Shown here: positions 33,735 to 44,964 of the stretch, one piece after another
How the letters are laid out: each line of letters begins with the position of its first letter
Numbering within the stretch: the stretch's first letter is position 1
DNA from: Nephrocerus scutellatus
Lineage: Eukaryota; Arthropoda; Insecta; Diptera; Pipunculidae
Length of the DNA: 64,000 nt
NCBI GenBank assembly: GCA_947095585.1
Contig: OX352761.1
Coordinates: 50,952,019-51,016,018, forward strand
Direction: 5' to 3'
Translations under genes and position numbers: made by a program
Notes under the pieces: model-generated
Seen by the model: the letters and a program-made list of their open reading frames with translations, nothing else
Told to the model about the DNA's origin: nothing
Databases searched by the model: none

Positions 33735-35055
33735 TGACATCATTCAGTTTTCGATAGTCCACACAAAATCTCGTTGAACCATCTTTCTTTTGAACAAGTA
33801 CCACAGGTGAGCTCCATGGGCTTTTGGACTTCTTTATGATTCCATCACGTTCTATCTTATTGACCATTGTTTCTGCCTCTTGTTGTTTAACAAGTGGTAA
33901 TCGTCTTGGCGCCTGTCGAATTGGAGTAGCATTACTTGTATCGAATCGATGACGGACTATATTGGTTTTACCCACTTTATTGTCGTTGATAGCAAACACG
34001 TCGACAATTTTCTCTCCTTTCCATGATGATTGGTTCTAGGCACCGAAAGGACCCCAATACCTATCAAGAAATTGGGCCAAAGATCGTCAACACAACAACA
34101 AGTTTGAGATTCGATCACTTGGATCCACTCCCAAACCTGGAGTTGCTACAACCACAACAACAATTTGATCCAGCGCCTTTTTTGCTGCTTGTTGCTGTGC
34201 TGCTGGAAGATGTTTACATAGCGAACGAATTATCTGCTTCCTTCCCAGATGTAGTGGCGTATTCTTTACTTTTATAGGCTGGCTGTTTGCGATGCAGCTT
34301 ACTTCCTGAGTCTGGCCAATGACTGTTCCTTCTCCTATTACTAACGGGGCTAACGTTCATTATTCTCACCGGTATCTTGGGCTGGAGTTTCACAAGAGTT
34401 CTTCCGCATAGCAACCCGTTCTTGTTGAAATTGGTTGGCTCCACTATTCCTACTCTACTGATGTAATGTACTCTAATAACTCTTACCCCACCACTCTGGT
34501 TGTCATGTATTTGCAGGGGTACTTCCACATTACGCCATTTTTAGACGTAGTTCTTTAGATCAAGGGACCTATCGGGCTCTGTCATGAAATCCAAGCCCAA
34601 AATGCATTCATCTGTAATGCTGGCAACAATAAACCGATGAGAAAACCGTATAAACTGGACTTTGAAATTTTCAAATGCTTCAATTTTCCTTTCTGGTTGG
34701 TTATTTGAAAATTCAAATCTTTCTTCTCCTGGTCCAACTTTCGTTTAGCTTGGAACTCAATTCTAGATTCTTTTGCTGCGATTGTTCACTTTGCCGGTCT
34801 AGCTTGCCTGTTCATTTGCTCATTTTGCTGCTTCATTTGATTATTCAAGTTATTTTTAACTCTTCACTTTGTTCTCTTTGCTGGTCAAACTTGCTATTCA
34901 TTTGTTGCATTAGAACTTGAAACATCGCCTCTTGTCGCTTTTATGGGTCAGCATAAAAGTAGTGACGATAATAATTTCCGGCATTGAGTAGTTTAGTCGC
35001 TTCTATGGGTCAACATAAAATTGATGACAATAATAATTTTCGGTATGGAGTAATT
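33735..35055 (-). pseudogene. Gypsy G3 gag-protease-RT fragment (copy 1)
   Basis: Minus strand, internally deleted. Gag-like start 'KLLNAGNYYRHYFYADP' and 'MFQVLMQQMNSKFDQQRE' (about 34850-35050), present as a ~59-bp direct repeat at 34933-35055. Protease end 'CILGLDFM' is near 34600. A pre-RT domain 'VGIVEPTNFNKNGLLCGRT' ... 'VPVRIMN'-type motif lies in 34214-34528. RT start '[16 protein letters not shown]', '[19 protein letters not shown]' and 'CVDYRKLND' lie in 33735-33999. Everything after the first RT motifs is missing. Stops at 34545 and 34940 are visible. Confidence 0.75.
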
Positions 35056-35372
35056 GAAAAATATAAACACAGGCAATTAACAATACTCCTTATGAACTGA
35101 TTTTCACATACAAAAAAAAATTACACAAAAATTATACGGGGAGTGAAATCGAGTGTTAACAGATCGAGCGTTAACAAAAAGTTAACTCGTTATTTCTTGA
35201 CCTTTTACACGACCTAGAGAGCTGAAATTTTGTGAGAAGCTATATCTCACACAGCATTTTTGATATTCCGTGTGTGACGCATGTGCGCGTCGTGTGGCGC
35301 GTGTAATGCATGGAAAAGTTGAACTGGTATATATCGGCTTCTAATAGTGAGAATTTGATGAGACTCGTTTCA

Positions 35373-36456
35373 AAACAATTGGTTTGCGCTCGGCTTGCGA
35401 TGACGTAATTTGTGACCCGTGGCATGTGGCGCGTGGTATATATATGAAAATCGATTCTTAAAGAGTAAACTCCAGTCGCTCCTCGGAGCTGACACGCACC
35501 TTTTTTTTAAATTCTCTATATTAACTTCACTTGCCCGTGGGTCGTCTGTCGTGGATTCTTGCGATCAATTTTTAACCCACTTCCCATGGCCCGATTTTAT
35601 TGAAATTTTGTATTGCATGTGTATTTCCGGAGACAACACTTTCTATTAAATTTTGAGGCCCCTCGGGCTGCGAGGTCAGGGGGCTCCCAAACAAAAATTT
35701 TAAAAAATTTACCCGATTTTCTTCAAATTTTACACACATGTGTATACCCAATAAACAATACTTTTTCGAAAATTTGGTAGTGATCGGGTCCCGGGTTCGG
35801 CCGCAAGGCCCTTATACATTTTTTAAATATTTATACTGGCATCAGATATTCGTCGCCCTTTATGGACTGTGTGCGGTGTGTGCTGCGCAGAGAGAGAGAG
35901 AGAAATCTTAGCTCACGCACAAATGAACCCAGCAAATGAAACGAATGTTTTATGCTTAATTCAACTTACATTTTTTATTTACTGAATTGTATTTTTATTG
36001 ATGTCGTTTTTTTTGTTGTCGATATCAACTTACAAGTTTTCACAATATTCTGTCATTTCGCGTTTTCATAAATTAGTTCAGAGCAGTCAAAGAGTTCTCA
36101 AGATAACTGCTCGTGTTTCTTATTTGCTCAGAGTATGAGCGTGCTCTACGTGCTCAGAATAAAATGATCTGAGCATTTTCAATTTTAACATCTGATGTCA
36201 AATGTCTGTTTCGATGATTTTCTCCTACAATAAAAATAAAATGGCCCAGGATCGAGGGGCTCCCATATCAATTTCTGCGATTAGAGAATTTAGATGAAAA
36301 ATTTTAATTTTTATGGGTTGTTTTTTTTGCTCTTTTTCTTCCTTTTTTTGTCTTGTTCATATAACCTTTTTTATATATTTTAACCGTAACTGATTCAAGT
36401 ACTTTCTTTCTCACATAGAATTTGTAAAGCTTGTTACTATTTTATAAGATACTAGT
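35373..36456 (+). repeat. LTR-like segment split by Rep-A (copy 1)
   Basis: 35373-35506 ('gcgctcggcttgcgatgacg' ... 'agctgacacgcacc') and 36323-36456 ('gttcatataacctttt' ... 'tactattttataagatacta') are contiguous, inverted, at 790-1045. It has a TATA-like 'ggtatatatatgaaaatcg' near 35438-35456. Upstream (35100-35372) is a run of 'gttaac' motifs and GC-rich 'gtgcgcgtcgtgtggcgcgt' that may belong to the same LTR. Confidence 0.6.
35507..36322 (+). repeat. Rep-A copy inserted in LTR-like segment (unit A)
   Basis: Starts after a T-run with 'aaattctctatattaact' and ends 'tttttatgggttgttttt'. Two minisatellite monomers (cores near 35591 and 35711), a (ga)n run near 35889-35902 and the shared 3' block. 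The empty site at 905-945 (inverted) shows that it entered a T-run. Confidence 0.75.
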
Positions 36457-36864
36457 TGGTTACCTGGTCGGGAAAATATTGATTCGACACTTACATTGCT
36501 CCCGCCACCACCGCCCTCCGACGAACACCCCTTCTCTAATCGACCAATCAACACCTTTCGAACACCCCCAACCATCGACCAACTCCTCCCAATCGACCCC
36601 ACGCGATTGACCTATACCATCGACACCCATCTACCCATTGCATATTGCATGTTGCATGCTGCATCTTACATCATGCTATTGAAATTGTTTTAAGCGTTTC
36701 AGAGTTATGCTAGCACAAGCGTTTAGGATTTGGATTTCGCGTTGACTAACTCACAGACACACAGAAATTGATTTTTATATATATAAATATTAGAAATAAT
36801 GGCGTATACTATTTTTTATAATAAAATATTTGAATTTATTGAACTAAATAATGAAATATTTCAG
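36457..36864 (+). other. Spacer and presumed host intron end (unit A)
   Basis: Pyrimidine-rich 'ctcccgccaccaccgccctc' region (36499-36640) followed by AT-rich sequence ending in the acceptor-like 'atatttcag' at 36856-36864. No supported coding region. Confidence 0.45.
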
Positions 36865-36897
36865 GTTTTTCACGTGTGCGCTTTAACAAATGATGGT
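36865..36897 (+). pseudogene. Truncated duplicate of host terminal exon
   Basis: After the acceptor AG (36863-36864) the sequence repeats the first 33 bases of the exon at 39630 ('VFHVCALTNDG') and then runs into the G3 sequence at the tandem-duplication junction. It lacks the remaining cysteines and the stop. Confidence 0.7.
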
Positions 36898-36900
36898 TGC

Positions 36901-37818
36901 TGGAGTTGCTACAACCACAACAACAATTTGCTCCAGCGCCTTTTTTGCTGCTTGTTGCTGTGCTGCTGGAAGATGTTTACATAGCGAACGAATTATCTGC
37001 TTCCTTCCCAGATGTAGTGGCGTATTCTTTACTTTTATAGGCTGGCTGTTTGCGATGCAGCTTACTTCCTGAGTCTGGCCAATGACTGTTCCTTCTCCTA
37101 TTACTAACGGGGCTAACGTTCATTATTCTCACCGGTATCTTGGGCTGGAGTTTCACAAGAGTTCTTCCGCATAGCAACCCGTTCTTGTTGAAATTGGTTG
37201 GCTCCACTATTCCTACTCTACTGATGTAATGTACTCTAATAACTCTTACCCCACCACTCTGGTTGTCATGTATTTGCAGGGGTACTTCCACATTACGCCA
37301 TTTTTAGACGTAGTTCTTTAGATCAAGGGACCTATCGGGCTCTGTCATGAAATCCAAGCCCAAAATGCATTCATCTGTAATGCTGGCAACAATAAACCGA
37401 TGAGAAAACCGTATAAACTGGACTTTGAAATTTTCAAATGCTTCAATTTTCCTTTCTGGTTGGTTATTTGAAAATTCAAATCTTTCTTCTCCTGGTCCAA
37501 CTTTCGTTTAGCTTGGAACTCAATTCTAGATTCTTTTGCTGCGATTGTTCACTTTGCCGGTCTAGCTTGCCTGTTCATTTGCTCATTTTGCTGCTTCATT
37601 TGATTATTCAAGTTTTTTTTAACTCTTCACTTTGTTCTCTTTGCTGGTCAAACTTGCTATTCATTTGTTGCATTAGAACTTGAAACATCGCCTCTTGTCG
37701 CTTTTATGGGTCAGCATAAAAGTAGTGACGATAATAATTTCCGGCATTGAGTAGTTTAGTCGCTTCTATGGGTCAACATAAAATTGATGACAATAATAAT
37801 TTTCGGTATGGAGTAATT
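36901..37818 (-). pseudogene. Gypsy G3 gag-protease fragment (copy 2)
   Basis: Repeats the gag start, protease end and pre-RT domain of 34138-35055; the RT start is not included because it lies left of the duplicated unit. Confidence 0.7.
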
Positions 37819-38135
37819 GAAAAATATAAACACAGGCAATTAACAATACTCCTTATGAACTGATTTTCACATACAAAAAAAAATTACACAAAAATTATAC
37901 GGGGAGTGAAATCGAGTGTTAACAGATCGAGCGTTAACAAAAAGTTAACTCGTTATTTCTTGACCTTTTACACGACCTAGAGAGCTGAAATTTTGTGAAA
38001 AGCTATATCTCACACAGCATTTTTGATATTCCGTGTGTGACGCATGTGCGCGTCGTGTGGCGCGTGTAATGCATGGAAAAGTTGAACTGGTATATATCGG
38101 CTTCTAATAGTGAGAATTTGATGAGACTCGTTTCA

Positions 38136-39221
38136 AAACAATTGGTTTGCGCTCGGCTTGCGATGACGTAATTTGTGACCCGTGGCATGTGGCGCGTGGT
38201 ATATATATGAAAATCGATTCTTAAAGAGTAAACTCCAGTCGCTCCTCGGAGCTGACACGCACCTTTTTTTTAAATTCTCTATATTAACTTCACTTGCCCG
38301 TGGGTCGTCTGTCGTGGATTCTTGCGATCAATTTTTAACCCACTTCCCATGGCCCGATTTTATTGAAATTTTGTATTGCATGTGTATTTCCGGAGACAAC
38401 ACTTTCTATTAAATTTTGAGGCCCCTCGGGCTGCGAGGTCAGGGGGCTCCCAAACAAAAATTTTAAAAAATTTACCCGATTTTCTTCAAATTTTACACAC
38501 ATGTGTATACCCAATAAACAATACTTTTTCGAAAATTTGGTAGTGATCGGGTCCCGGGTTCGGCCGCAAGGCCCTTATACATTTTTTAAATATTTATACT
38601 GGCATCAGATATTCGTCGCCCTTTATGGACTGTGTGCGGTGTGTGCTGCGCAGAGAGAGAGAGAGAGAAATCTTAGCTCACGCACAAATGAACCCAGCAA
38701 ATGAAACGAATGTTTTATGCTTAATTCAACTTACATTTTTTATTTACTGAATTGTATTTTTATTGATGTCGTTTTTTTTGTTGTCGATATCAACTTACAA
38801 GTTTTCACAATATTCTGTCATTTCGCGTTTTCATAAATTAGTTCAGAGCAGTCAAAGAGTTCTCAAGATAACTGCTCGTGTTTCTTATTTGCTCAGAGTA
38901 TGAGCGTGCTCTACGTGCTCAGAATAAAATGATCTGAGCATTTTCAATTTTAACATCTGATGTCAAATGTCTGTTTCGATGATTTTCTCCTACAATAAAA
39001 ATAAAATGGCCCAGGATCGAGGGGCTCCCATATCAATTTCTGCGATTAGAGAATTTAGATGAAAAATTTTAATTTTTATGGGTTGTTTTTTTTGCTCTTT
39101 TTCTTCCTTTTTTTGTCTTGTTCATATAACCTTTTTTATATATTTTAACCGTAACTGATTCAAGTACTTTCTTTCTCACATAGAATTTGTAAAGCTTGTT
39201 ACTATTTTATAAGATACTAGT
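38136..39221 (+). repeat. LTR-like segment split by Rep-A (copy 2)
   Basis: Unit B copy of 35373-36456. Confidence 0.6.
38270..39087 (+). repeat. Rep-A copy (unit B)
   Basis: Unit B copy of 35507-36322. The (ga)n run is 2 bp longer. Confidence 0.75.
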
Positions 39222-39629
39222 TGGTTACCTGGTCGGGAAAATATTGATTCGACACTTACATTGCTCCCGCCACCACCGCCCTCCGACGAACACCCCTTCT
39301 CTAATCGACCAATCAACACCTTTCGAACACCCCCAACCATCGACCAACTCCTCCCAATCGACCCCACGCGATTGACCTATACCATCGACACCCATCTACC
39401 CATTGCATATTGCATGTTGCATGCTGCATCTTACATCATGCTATTGAAATTGTTTTAAGCGTTTCAGAGTTATGCTAGCACAAGCGTTTAGGATTTGGAT
39501 TTCGCGTTGACTAACTCACAGACACACAGAAATTGATTTTTATATATAAAAATATTAGAAATAATGGCGTATACTATTTTTTATAATAAAATATTTGAAT
39601 TTATTGAACTAAATAATGAAATATTTCAG

Positions 39630-39851
39630 GTTTTTCACGTGTGCGCTTTAACAAATGATGGTTTTGTGAAGAAATCCTTCGTCTGCCCTGAAAGTACACT
39701 GTTTGACCAAACGATTTTAAAATGCAACTGGTGGTTTTACGTTGATTGTTTAACTAGTAATAGTATATATGATTCAAACATTCCAATTTCTAAAAGTTAT
39801 CAACTGATGAAATCGTTAACATACTTTTCAAAATATAGCAAAAGTAATTAA
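39630..39851 (+). CDS. Terminal exon of a chitin-binding (CBM14-like) host gene
   Basis: The only sequence that looks like a host gene. It starts after the acceptor 'atatttcag' (39621-39629), in phase 0, and ends at TAA 39849-39851 (73 codons). The reading 'VFHVCALTNDG..KKSFVCP', 'TLFDQ', 'CNWWFYVDC' then 'YDSNIPISKSY' matches the second half of an insect peritrophin-A/chitin-binding type 2 domain: aromatic-His-Val-Cys, a Cys-Pro pair, hydrophobic-F-x-Q, Cys-x-Trp-Trp and Val-x-Cys. Four of the usual six cysteines are here; the first two would lie in an upstream exon that is not in this window. The product would be a secreted cuticle or peritrophic protein that binds chitin; secretion cannot be checked. 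No motif in the upstream ~60 codons supports reading through the acceptor. The exon may also belong to a dead gene, since TE debris surrounds it. Confidence 0.75.
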   Translation, partial: VFHVCALTNDGFVKKSFVCPESTLFDQTILKCNWWFYVDCLTSNSIYDSNIPISKSYQLMKSLTYFSKYSKSN

Positions 39852-40259
39852 AATATATATAGTGGCAAGTATGGTTAAGTACACTTAAGGGGATTTTAAC
39901 ATTTTTTATTTTACTAGCCTAATATTTATCTAGTTCATTATTTTGTTCGTATTATTTGTCTCCCTGTTACAGAGCATTTCCGCGTGATGTTTTCTCGCGT
40001 TTTTCACTGAATTACAATTGTTTCAACATTGTGAAATATTTAGAAAACAGTTATTTAATGCTAAAGCAGTTTATAAAGCATAGATTTATTTATTATCATG
40101 ACTTTTTTTGTTTTAAGTATATTCTGGTACTATAAATTTTTTTAAAAAGCAAAATAATTTCATTAAAATAATTTCTTTATGTAGAATTTCAATGAATTTC
40201 GAATTTATTAAAACACTGGTATTTTTCCTCAAATACAGGAAAAGCGAAATGATCGGGGT
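39852..40259 (+). other. Presumed 3' UTR and flank of the chitin-binding gene
   Basis: AT-rich, no reading frame. There is no clean AATAAA, but 'attaaaataatttc' near 40164 could serve as a polyadenylation signal. No repeat was recognised. Confidence 0.4.
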
Positions 40260-42300
40260 AGTCCCTTCAAACTAAGGTTGGCGGGAGGACAATAACCTCG
40301 CCCGTAAAAAAACGTCATTACGGAACCCCAAACCAGCCATCGGTACGCTCACTGTATAGAGCTGCACAGCAGCTAGCCGATACCCTGTCCAAATATAAGG
40401 CTGACATAACAGCAATTCAGGAAGTGCGGTGGACGGGGAATGGTGTCTTACAAAAATCAGAAGATGACATTTTTTATAGCTGTCATGCAAGTCATCATGT
40501 GCTCGGGGTAGGGTTTCTAGTCAGCAAAAGAATGAAATCCACCGTAATCGGCTTTAAAGCAGTAAATTAACGGCTATGCACCCTTCGCGTGCGGGGCAGA
40601 TTTAAAAACATAATCCTCATAAACGTTCACGCACCTACGAAGGATTCCCCAGATGATGAAAAAGAAGAATTTTTGAATCAGTCGAACGGGAACTCCATGC
40701 CTGCCCTCAGTATGATGTAAAAATTATTCTGGGGGATATGAATGCTAAAATAGGTAGGGAGCCAGTATTTAGGCAGTTAATTGGCAGCCATAGCTTACAC
40801 GAGAAAAGTAATGACAATGGACAACGAGGTATAGAAATGGCAGCAAGCAATAATATGGTCGTTACGACTACAAGATTTGCGCGTCAAAATATCCACAAAG
40901 CCACCTGGGTATCTTCTGATGGAGCCCCTCGCAACCAGATAGACCACGTGTTGATAGACCGCCGCCACAACTCGAACCTGATGACGGTACGAACCTACCG
41001 ATGTGCCAACGTCGACTTGGACCAATATCTTGTTGGTACGGTGCTCCGATCGCGGATTGCATCATCAAGAAAGACAGCATCCGCGGATCAGATTCGAGTA
41101 AACACGGCTGCCCTTCGCAACGAAGACACCAGAAACAACTACGGTCAAGCGATAGGACTCGCCCTAAATGCAGGGAGAGTAAGTCCTGGGGCTGAGATGT
41201 CGGGCTTAGAAAAGAAATGGACTCGCCTTAAGAATACTGTCATTAGTACTGCTGATACCATCTCAGGCAGTAGTCGTAGAGATCGGAACGACTGCTTCGA
41301 TAACGAATGTAAGCTAGCGACTGAGCGTAAAAATGTTGAGTACAGAGCAATCCAACAATCTCATAGAACGCGGCACACGAAGATGAATATAAAGGGCTCA
41401 AGATATGAAAACACTGTTCGCCGGCGAAAAAAAAGCAGCCTGGGGGAAGAATATCGTCCGTGAACTAGAACAGTACAGAGAGTGAGGACCGCACCAGGCG
41501 TGGAAGTACTACCAAAGAGTCCGCGGTATGACGCAATATACACCGTGTTGCACATACTGCAAAGACAAAGAGGGTAACCTGATCGCCGATATCAATGGCA
41601 TCTTAGAGCGATGGGAAGAGCACTTTCATGAGTTGCTTAATGGCCAGCTAACTAGTGACCGAAGACCACACTATGCTGCCGCCACGAAGCATAGACGAAG
41701 TTAGCAGAGCGATAAATCGGCTCCAAAATAATAAGGCCCCGGGATCAGATGGTATCCCAGTAGATCTGATTAAAACATGAGCTCCCGCGATACAACAAGC
41801 AATATATGAACTAATAGTGCAAGTATTGGAGGAAGAAGCGATGCCAGAAGACTAGAGAAGAGGCATCCTGTGCCCCATACATAAAAAAGGAGATATAACA
41901 ACATGCAGCAACTATCGTGGTATAACGTTGTTGAGTACGACGTAACGGCGAGAGAAACAATTCTCTATAATTCCATTCAGATACTGGCTTACGCAGACGA
42001 CCTCGACATCGTTGGTAGAAACCAAAGGGCTGTACTGGAGCCCGGTAGGCTCCGGTGGGCAGGACACCTAGCTGGCATGAGCGAAAAGTATCCTGCTCGG
42101 AAAGTCCTCTGTGGTAGGATTTATGGAACATGAAAGCGAAGCCCGCCAAGCCTACGCTGAAAGGATGGCGTAGACCACGACGCCCAGACTTTAGGGATGC
42201 CAAACTTGATGACATCGGCTTGAAATCGAGACCGGTGGAGATACTTTGCGGGAGGCCAGGACCGGACACTGGTTGCAGAGCCAAATATGATGTTGGTATA
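40260..42300 (+). pseudogene. RTE-like LINE-D, endonuclease plus deleted RT
   Basis: Plus strand. Endonuclease about 40330-41030: 'ALQQLADTLSKYKADITAI'-type start ending 'QEVRWTGNGVL', 'INVHAPT', 'VKIILGDMNAKIGREP' (GDxN), 'IHKATWVSSDG', 'RNQIDHVLIDRR'; at the expected terminal SDH the text reads 'LDQYLVG', so the catalytic His is lost. RT: 'NNKAPGSDGIPVDLIK' near 41730-41770 then a stop; 'CSNYRG' near 41905; 'LAYADDLDIVGRNQ' near 41985. The first RT Asp region and everything between are deleted. C-terminal 'RLRWAGHLAGMSEKYPARK' near 42050 is the RTE signature end, with shifts after it. The family assignment to RTE is by recognisable motif style. Confidence 0.8.
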
Positions 42301-42530
42301 AGCTTCGCGTGCCCTAGTGTTCGTTTGTCGCGGAAACTTGCAATAAATTTTCTTTTCAAACTTCCGGAATCCCGATTTTATTGAAACTTTGCATACGTTT
42401 GCATATCCGGTGACAACACTTGCTATTCAAATTTGGGGCCCCTCATACGTACATACAAATACTAATTTTTTTTTTAAATTTACCCGATTTTCTTCAAATG
42501 TTATACACATATATACAAATCTCTCAATAT
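42301..42530 (+). repeat. Rep-A fragment, diverged
   Basis: Begins 'agcttcgcgtgccctagtg' (as the Rep-A 5' end) with two monomer cores near 42371 and 42484 ('cccgattttcttcaaatg'). Its 3' block is missing. Confidence 0.55.
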
Positions 42531-43289
42531 TATTGACTTATAATAATAAGTTGATAATAATAAACTTAATAATAAATTACATAAAGTCAATTAAACGTTT
42601 GTGTTTAATTTAACATTCAGCTCGCCCGCACACTCCCTCTTCTCCTACGGGAAAGCACGGGGACCAATGCGTAATTAATTTGGTGGCAGCGGTGGGATCG
42701 CTCCAAATAAAAAAATAAAAAATTTAATTAAAACCATAACCACTTAACCAAATAACTTAAAGTGAATAATAACTAAATAAACACCCAAGATTGTAAGACC
42801 TGGCGAATTCCTAAGTGGACGCCGGAGGAAAAGTTTGGGCAGTGTAAAAGACCAGGCCGTAATACCATCTTTAGGGCGCGAAGCCTACCTGGCAGCATCA
42901 TCAGCAACATCATCACTAACGACGTCAGCAGGACAGCAGGAAAATTTATCAAGGAAAAATCAATAGGAAAAAACTGCACCCGCCTAACCGGGGGGCGGAC
43001 AGCATCATTAGCATCAGCATCATCATCACCAGCATCAACAGCACCAACATCATCACCAGCATCAACAGCCTCAACCAACACCAGCATCATAAGTAAAAAA
43101 ATGTTTTTTAAAAAAAAACAGGGTAAATACACAAATTAATATACAAAAAATAATATCGAAAAAAAAAAATTTTTTTACGTGACAACGTCTCACTACAAGG
43201 TTTAAGGGGTACATATTCAAAAAGTCGAATGTTAAATGGAACTATTTTAGCAGCATTTTGTCCTCTGTTATGTCACACTTTTAATATCC
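42531..43289 (+). other. LTR/leader-like sequence with trinucleotide repeats
   Basis: 'tggtggcagcggtgggatcg' at 42681 resembles a primer-binding site (TGG start, GC-rich) after an AT-rich stretch. It is followed by an imperfect (CAT/CAG/CAC) trinucleotide region at 42890-43092. No Gag or other motif was recognised. From about 43200 the sequence leads into the satellite. The identity is open. Confidence 0.35.
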
Positions 43290-44964
43290 ACTGGGATTTG
43301 GTCATTAGGAACTAGAACTTTTTGAACGAAGGCATTTCTCAAGCGATTCGTATGAAATTCGGTATGTAGGACTAAGATGCGATTATAAAACTTTTTCCTA
43401 TGGCAATTCTGGAATATATTCATTATGGTCTGGAATTTCGGGAACAAAGCAATTTCTCAAGTGATTCGCATGAAATTCGATGTGTAGGACTAAGATGCGA
43501 TTATAAAATTTTTTTCTATGGCAATTCGGGAATATATTCATTATGGTCTGGAATTTCGGGAACAAAGCAATTTCTCAAGCGATTCGCATGAAATTCGGTG
43601 TGTAGGGCTAAGATACGACTATAAAACTTTTTCCAATGGCGATTCTGGAATATGATCATTATGGTCTGGAATTTCGGGAACAAAGCAAATTCTCAAGCGA
43701 TTCGCATAAAATTCGGTGTGTAAGGCTAAGATGCGACTATAAAACTTCTTCCTATAGATATTGTGGAATATGATCATTATGGTCTGGAATTTTGGGAACA
43801 AAGCAATTTCTCAAGCGATTCGCATGAAATTCGGTGTGTAGGGCTAAGATACGACTATAAAACTTTTTCCTATGGCAATTATGGAATATGGTCTGGAATT
43901 TCGGGAACAAAGCAATTTCTCAAGCGATTCGCATGAAATTTGGTGTGTAGGGCTAAGATGCGACTATAAAACTTTTTCCAATGGCGATTCTGGAATATGG
44001 TCATTATGGTCTGGAATTTCGGGAACAAAGCAAATTCTCAAGCGATTCGCATGAAATTTGGTGTGTAGGGCTAAGATGCGACTATAAAACTTTTTCCAAT
44101 GGCGATTCTGGAATATGGTCATTATGGTCTGGAATTTCGGGAACAAAGCAAATTCTCAAGCGATTCGCATAAAATTCGGTGTGTAGGACTAAAATGCGAC
44201 TATAAGACTTCTTCCTATAGATATTGTGGAATATGATCATTATGGTCTGGAATTTCGGGAACAAAGCAATTTCTCAAGCGATTCGCATGAAATTCGGTGT
44301 GTAGGGCTAAGATACGACTATAAAACTTTTTCCTATGGCAATTATGGAATATGGTCTGGAATTTAGGGAACAAAGAAATTTTTCAAGCTATTCGCATGAA
44401 ATTCGGTATGTAGGGCTGAGATGCGACTATAAAACTTTTTCCTATGGCAGTTCTGGAATATGGTCATTATGGTTTGGAATTTCGGGAACAAAGCAAATTC
44501 TCGAGCGATTCGCATAAAATTCGGTGTGTAGGGCTAAGATGCGACTATAAAACTTTTTCCTATGGCAATTATGGAATATGGTCTGGAATTTAGGGAACAA
44601 AGCAATTTTCAAGCTATTCGCATGAAATTTGGTATGTAGGGCTGAGATACGACTATAAAACTTTTTCCTATGGCAGTTCTGGAATATGGTCATTATGGTC
44701 TAGAATTTCGGGAACATAGCAATTTCTCAAGCGATTCGTAGGAAATTCGGTGTGTAGGACTAAAATGCGACTATAAGACTTCTTCCTATAGATATTCTGG
44801 AATATGATCATTATGGTCTGGAATTTCGGGAACAAAGCAATTTCTCAAGCGATTCGCATGAAATTCGGTGTGTAGGGCTAAGATACGACTATAAAACTTT
44901 TTCCAATGGCAATTCTGGAATATGGTCATTATGGTCCGGGAATTTCGGGAACAAAGCAAATTCT

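Larger units (their letters stand above)
34138..36900. repeat. Tandem duplication 3, unit A (2763 bp)
   Basis: Holds the G3 gag/protease fragment, an LTR-like segment with Rep-A, spacer sequence and the first ~33 bases of a host exon. Repeated at 36901-39665. The join is 'gatggttgc|tggagttgctac'; the original left flank is 'aaacc|tggagttg', so only 1-2 bp are shared. Differences between units include 'gtgagaagct'/'gtgaaaagct', 'atttgatcc'/'atttgctcc', a (ga)n length change and a T-run change. Confidence 0.9.
36901..39665. repeat. Tandem duplication 3, unit B
   Basis: Second copy of 34138-36900. Its right flank continues into the complete host exon, so this is the original right border of the duplicated segment. 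Confidence 0.9.

Noticed and set aside
36496..36693. Proline-rich 65-residue open frame (and its copy at 39261)
   Set aside because: Low-complexity pyrimidine-rich DNA without start context or homology; part of the duplicated spacer.
39564..39629. Extending the chitin-binding frame upstream to an in-frame ATG at 39564
   Set aside because: The upstream residues are AT-rich and featureless, and a good splice acceptor (ttcag) lies exactly before the conserved FHVC motif.
42773..43132. 119-residue Asp/Ala-rich frame on the minus strand
   Set aside because: Product of imperfect trinucleotide repeats; no recognised domain.
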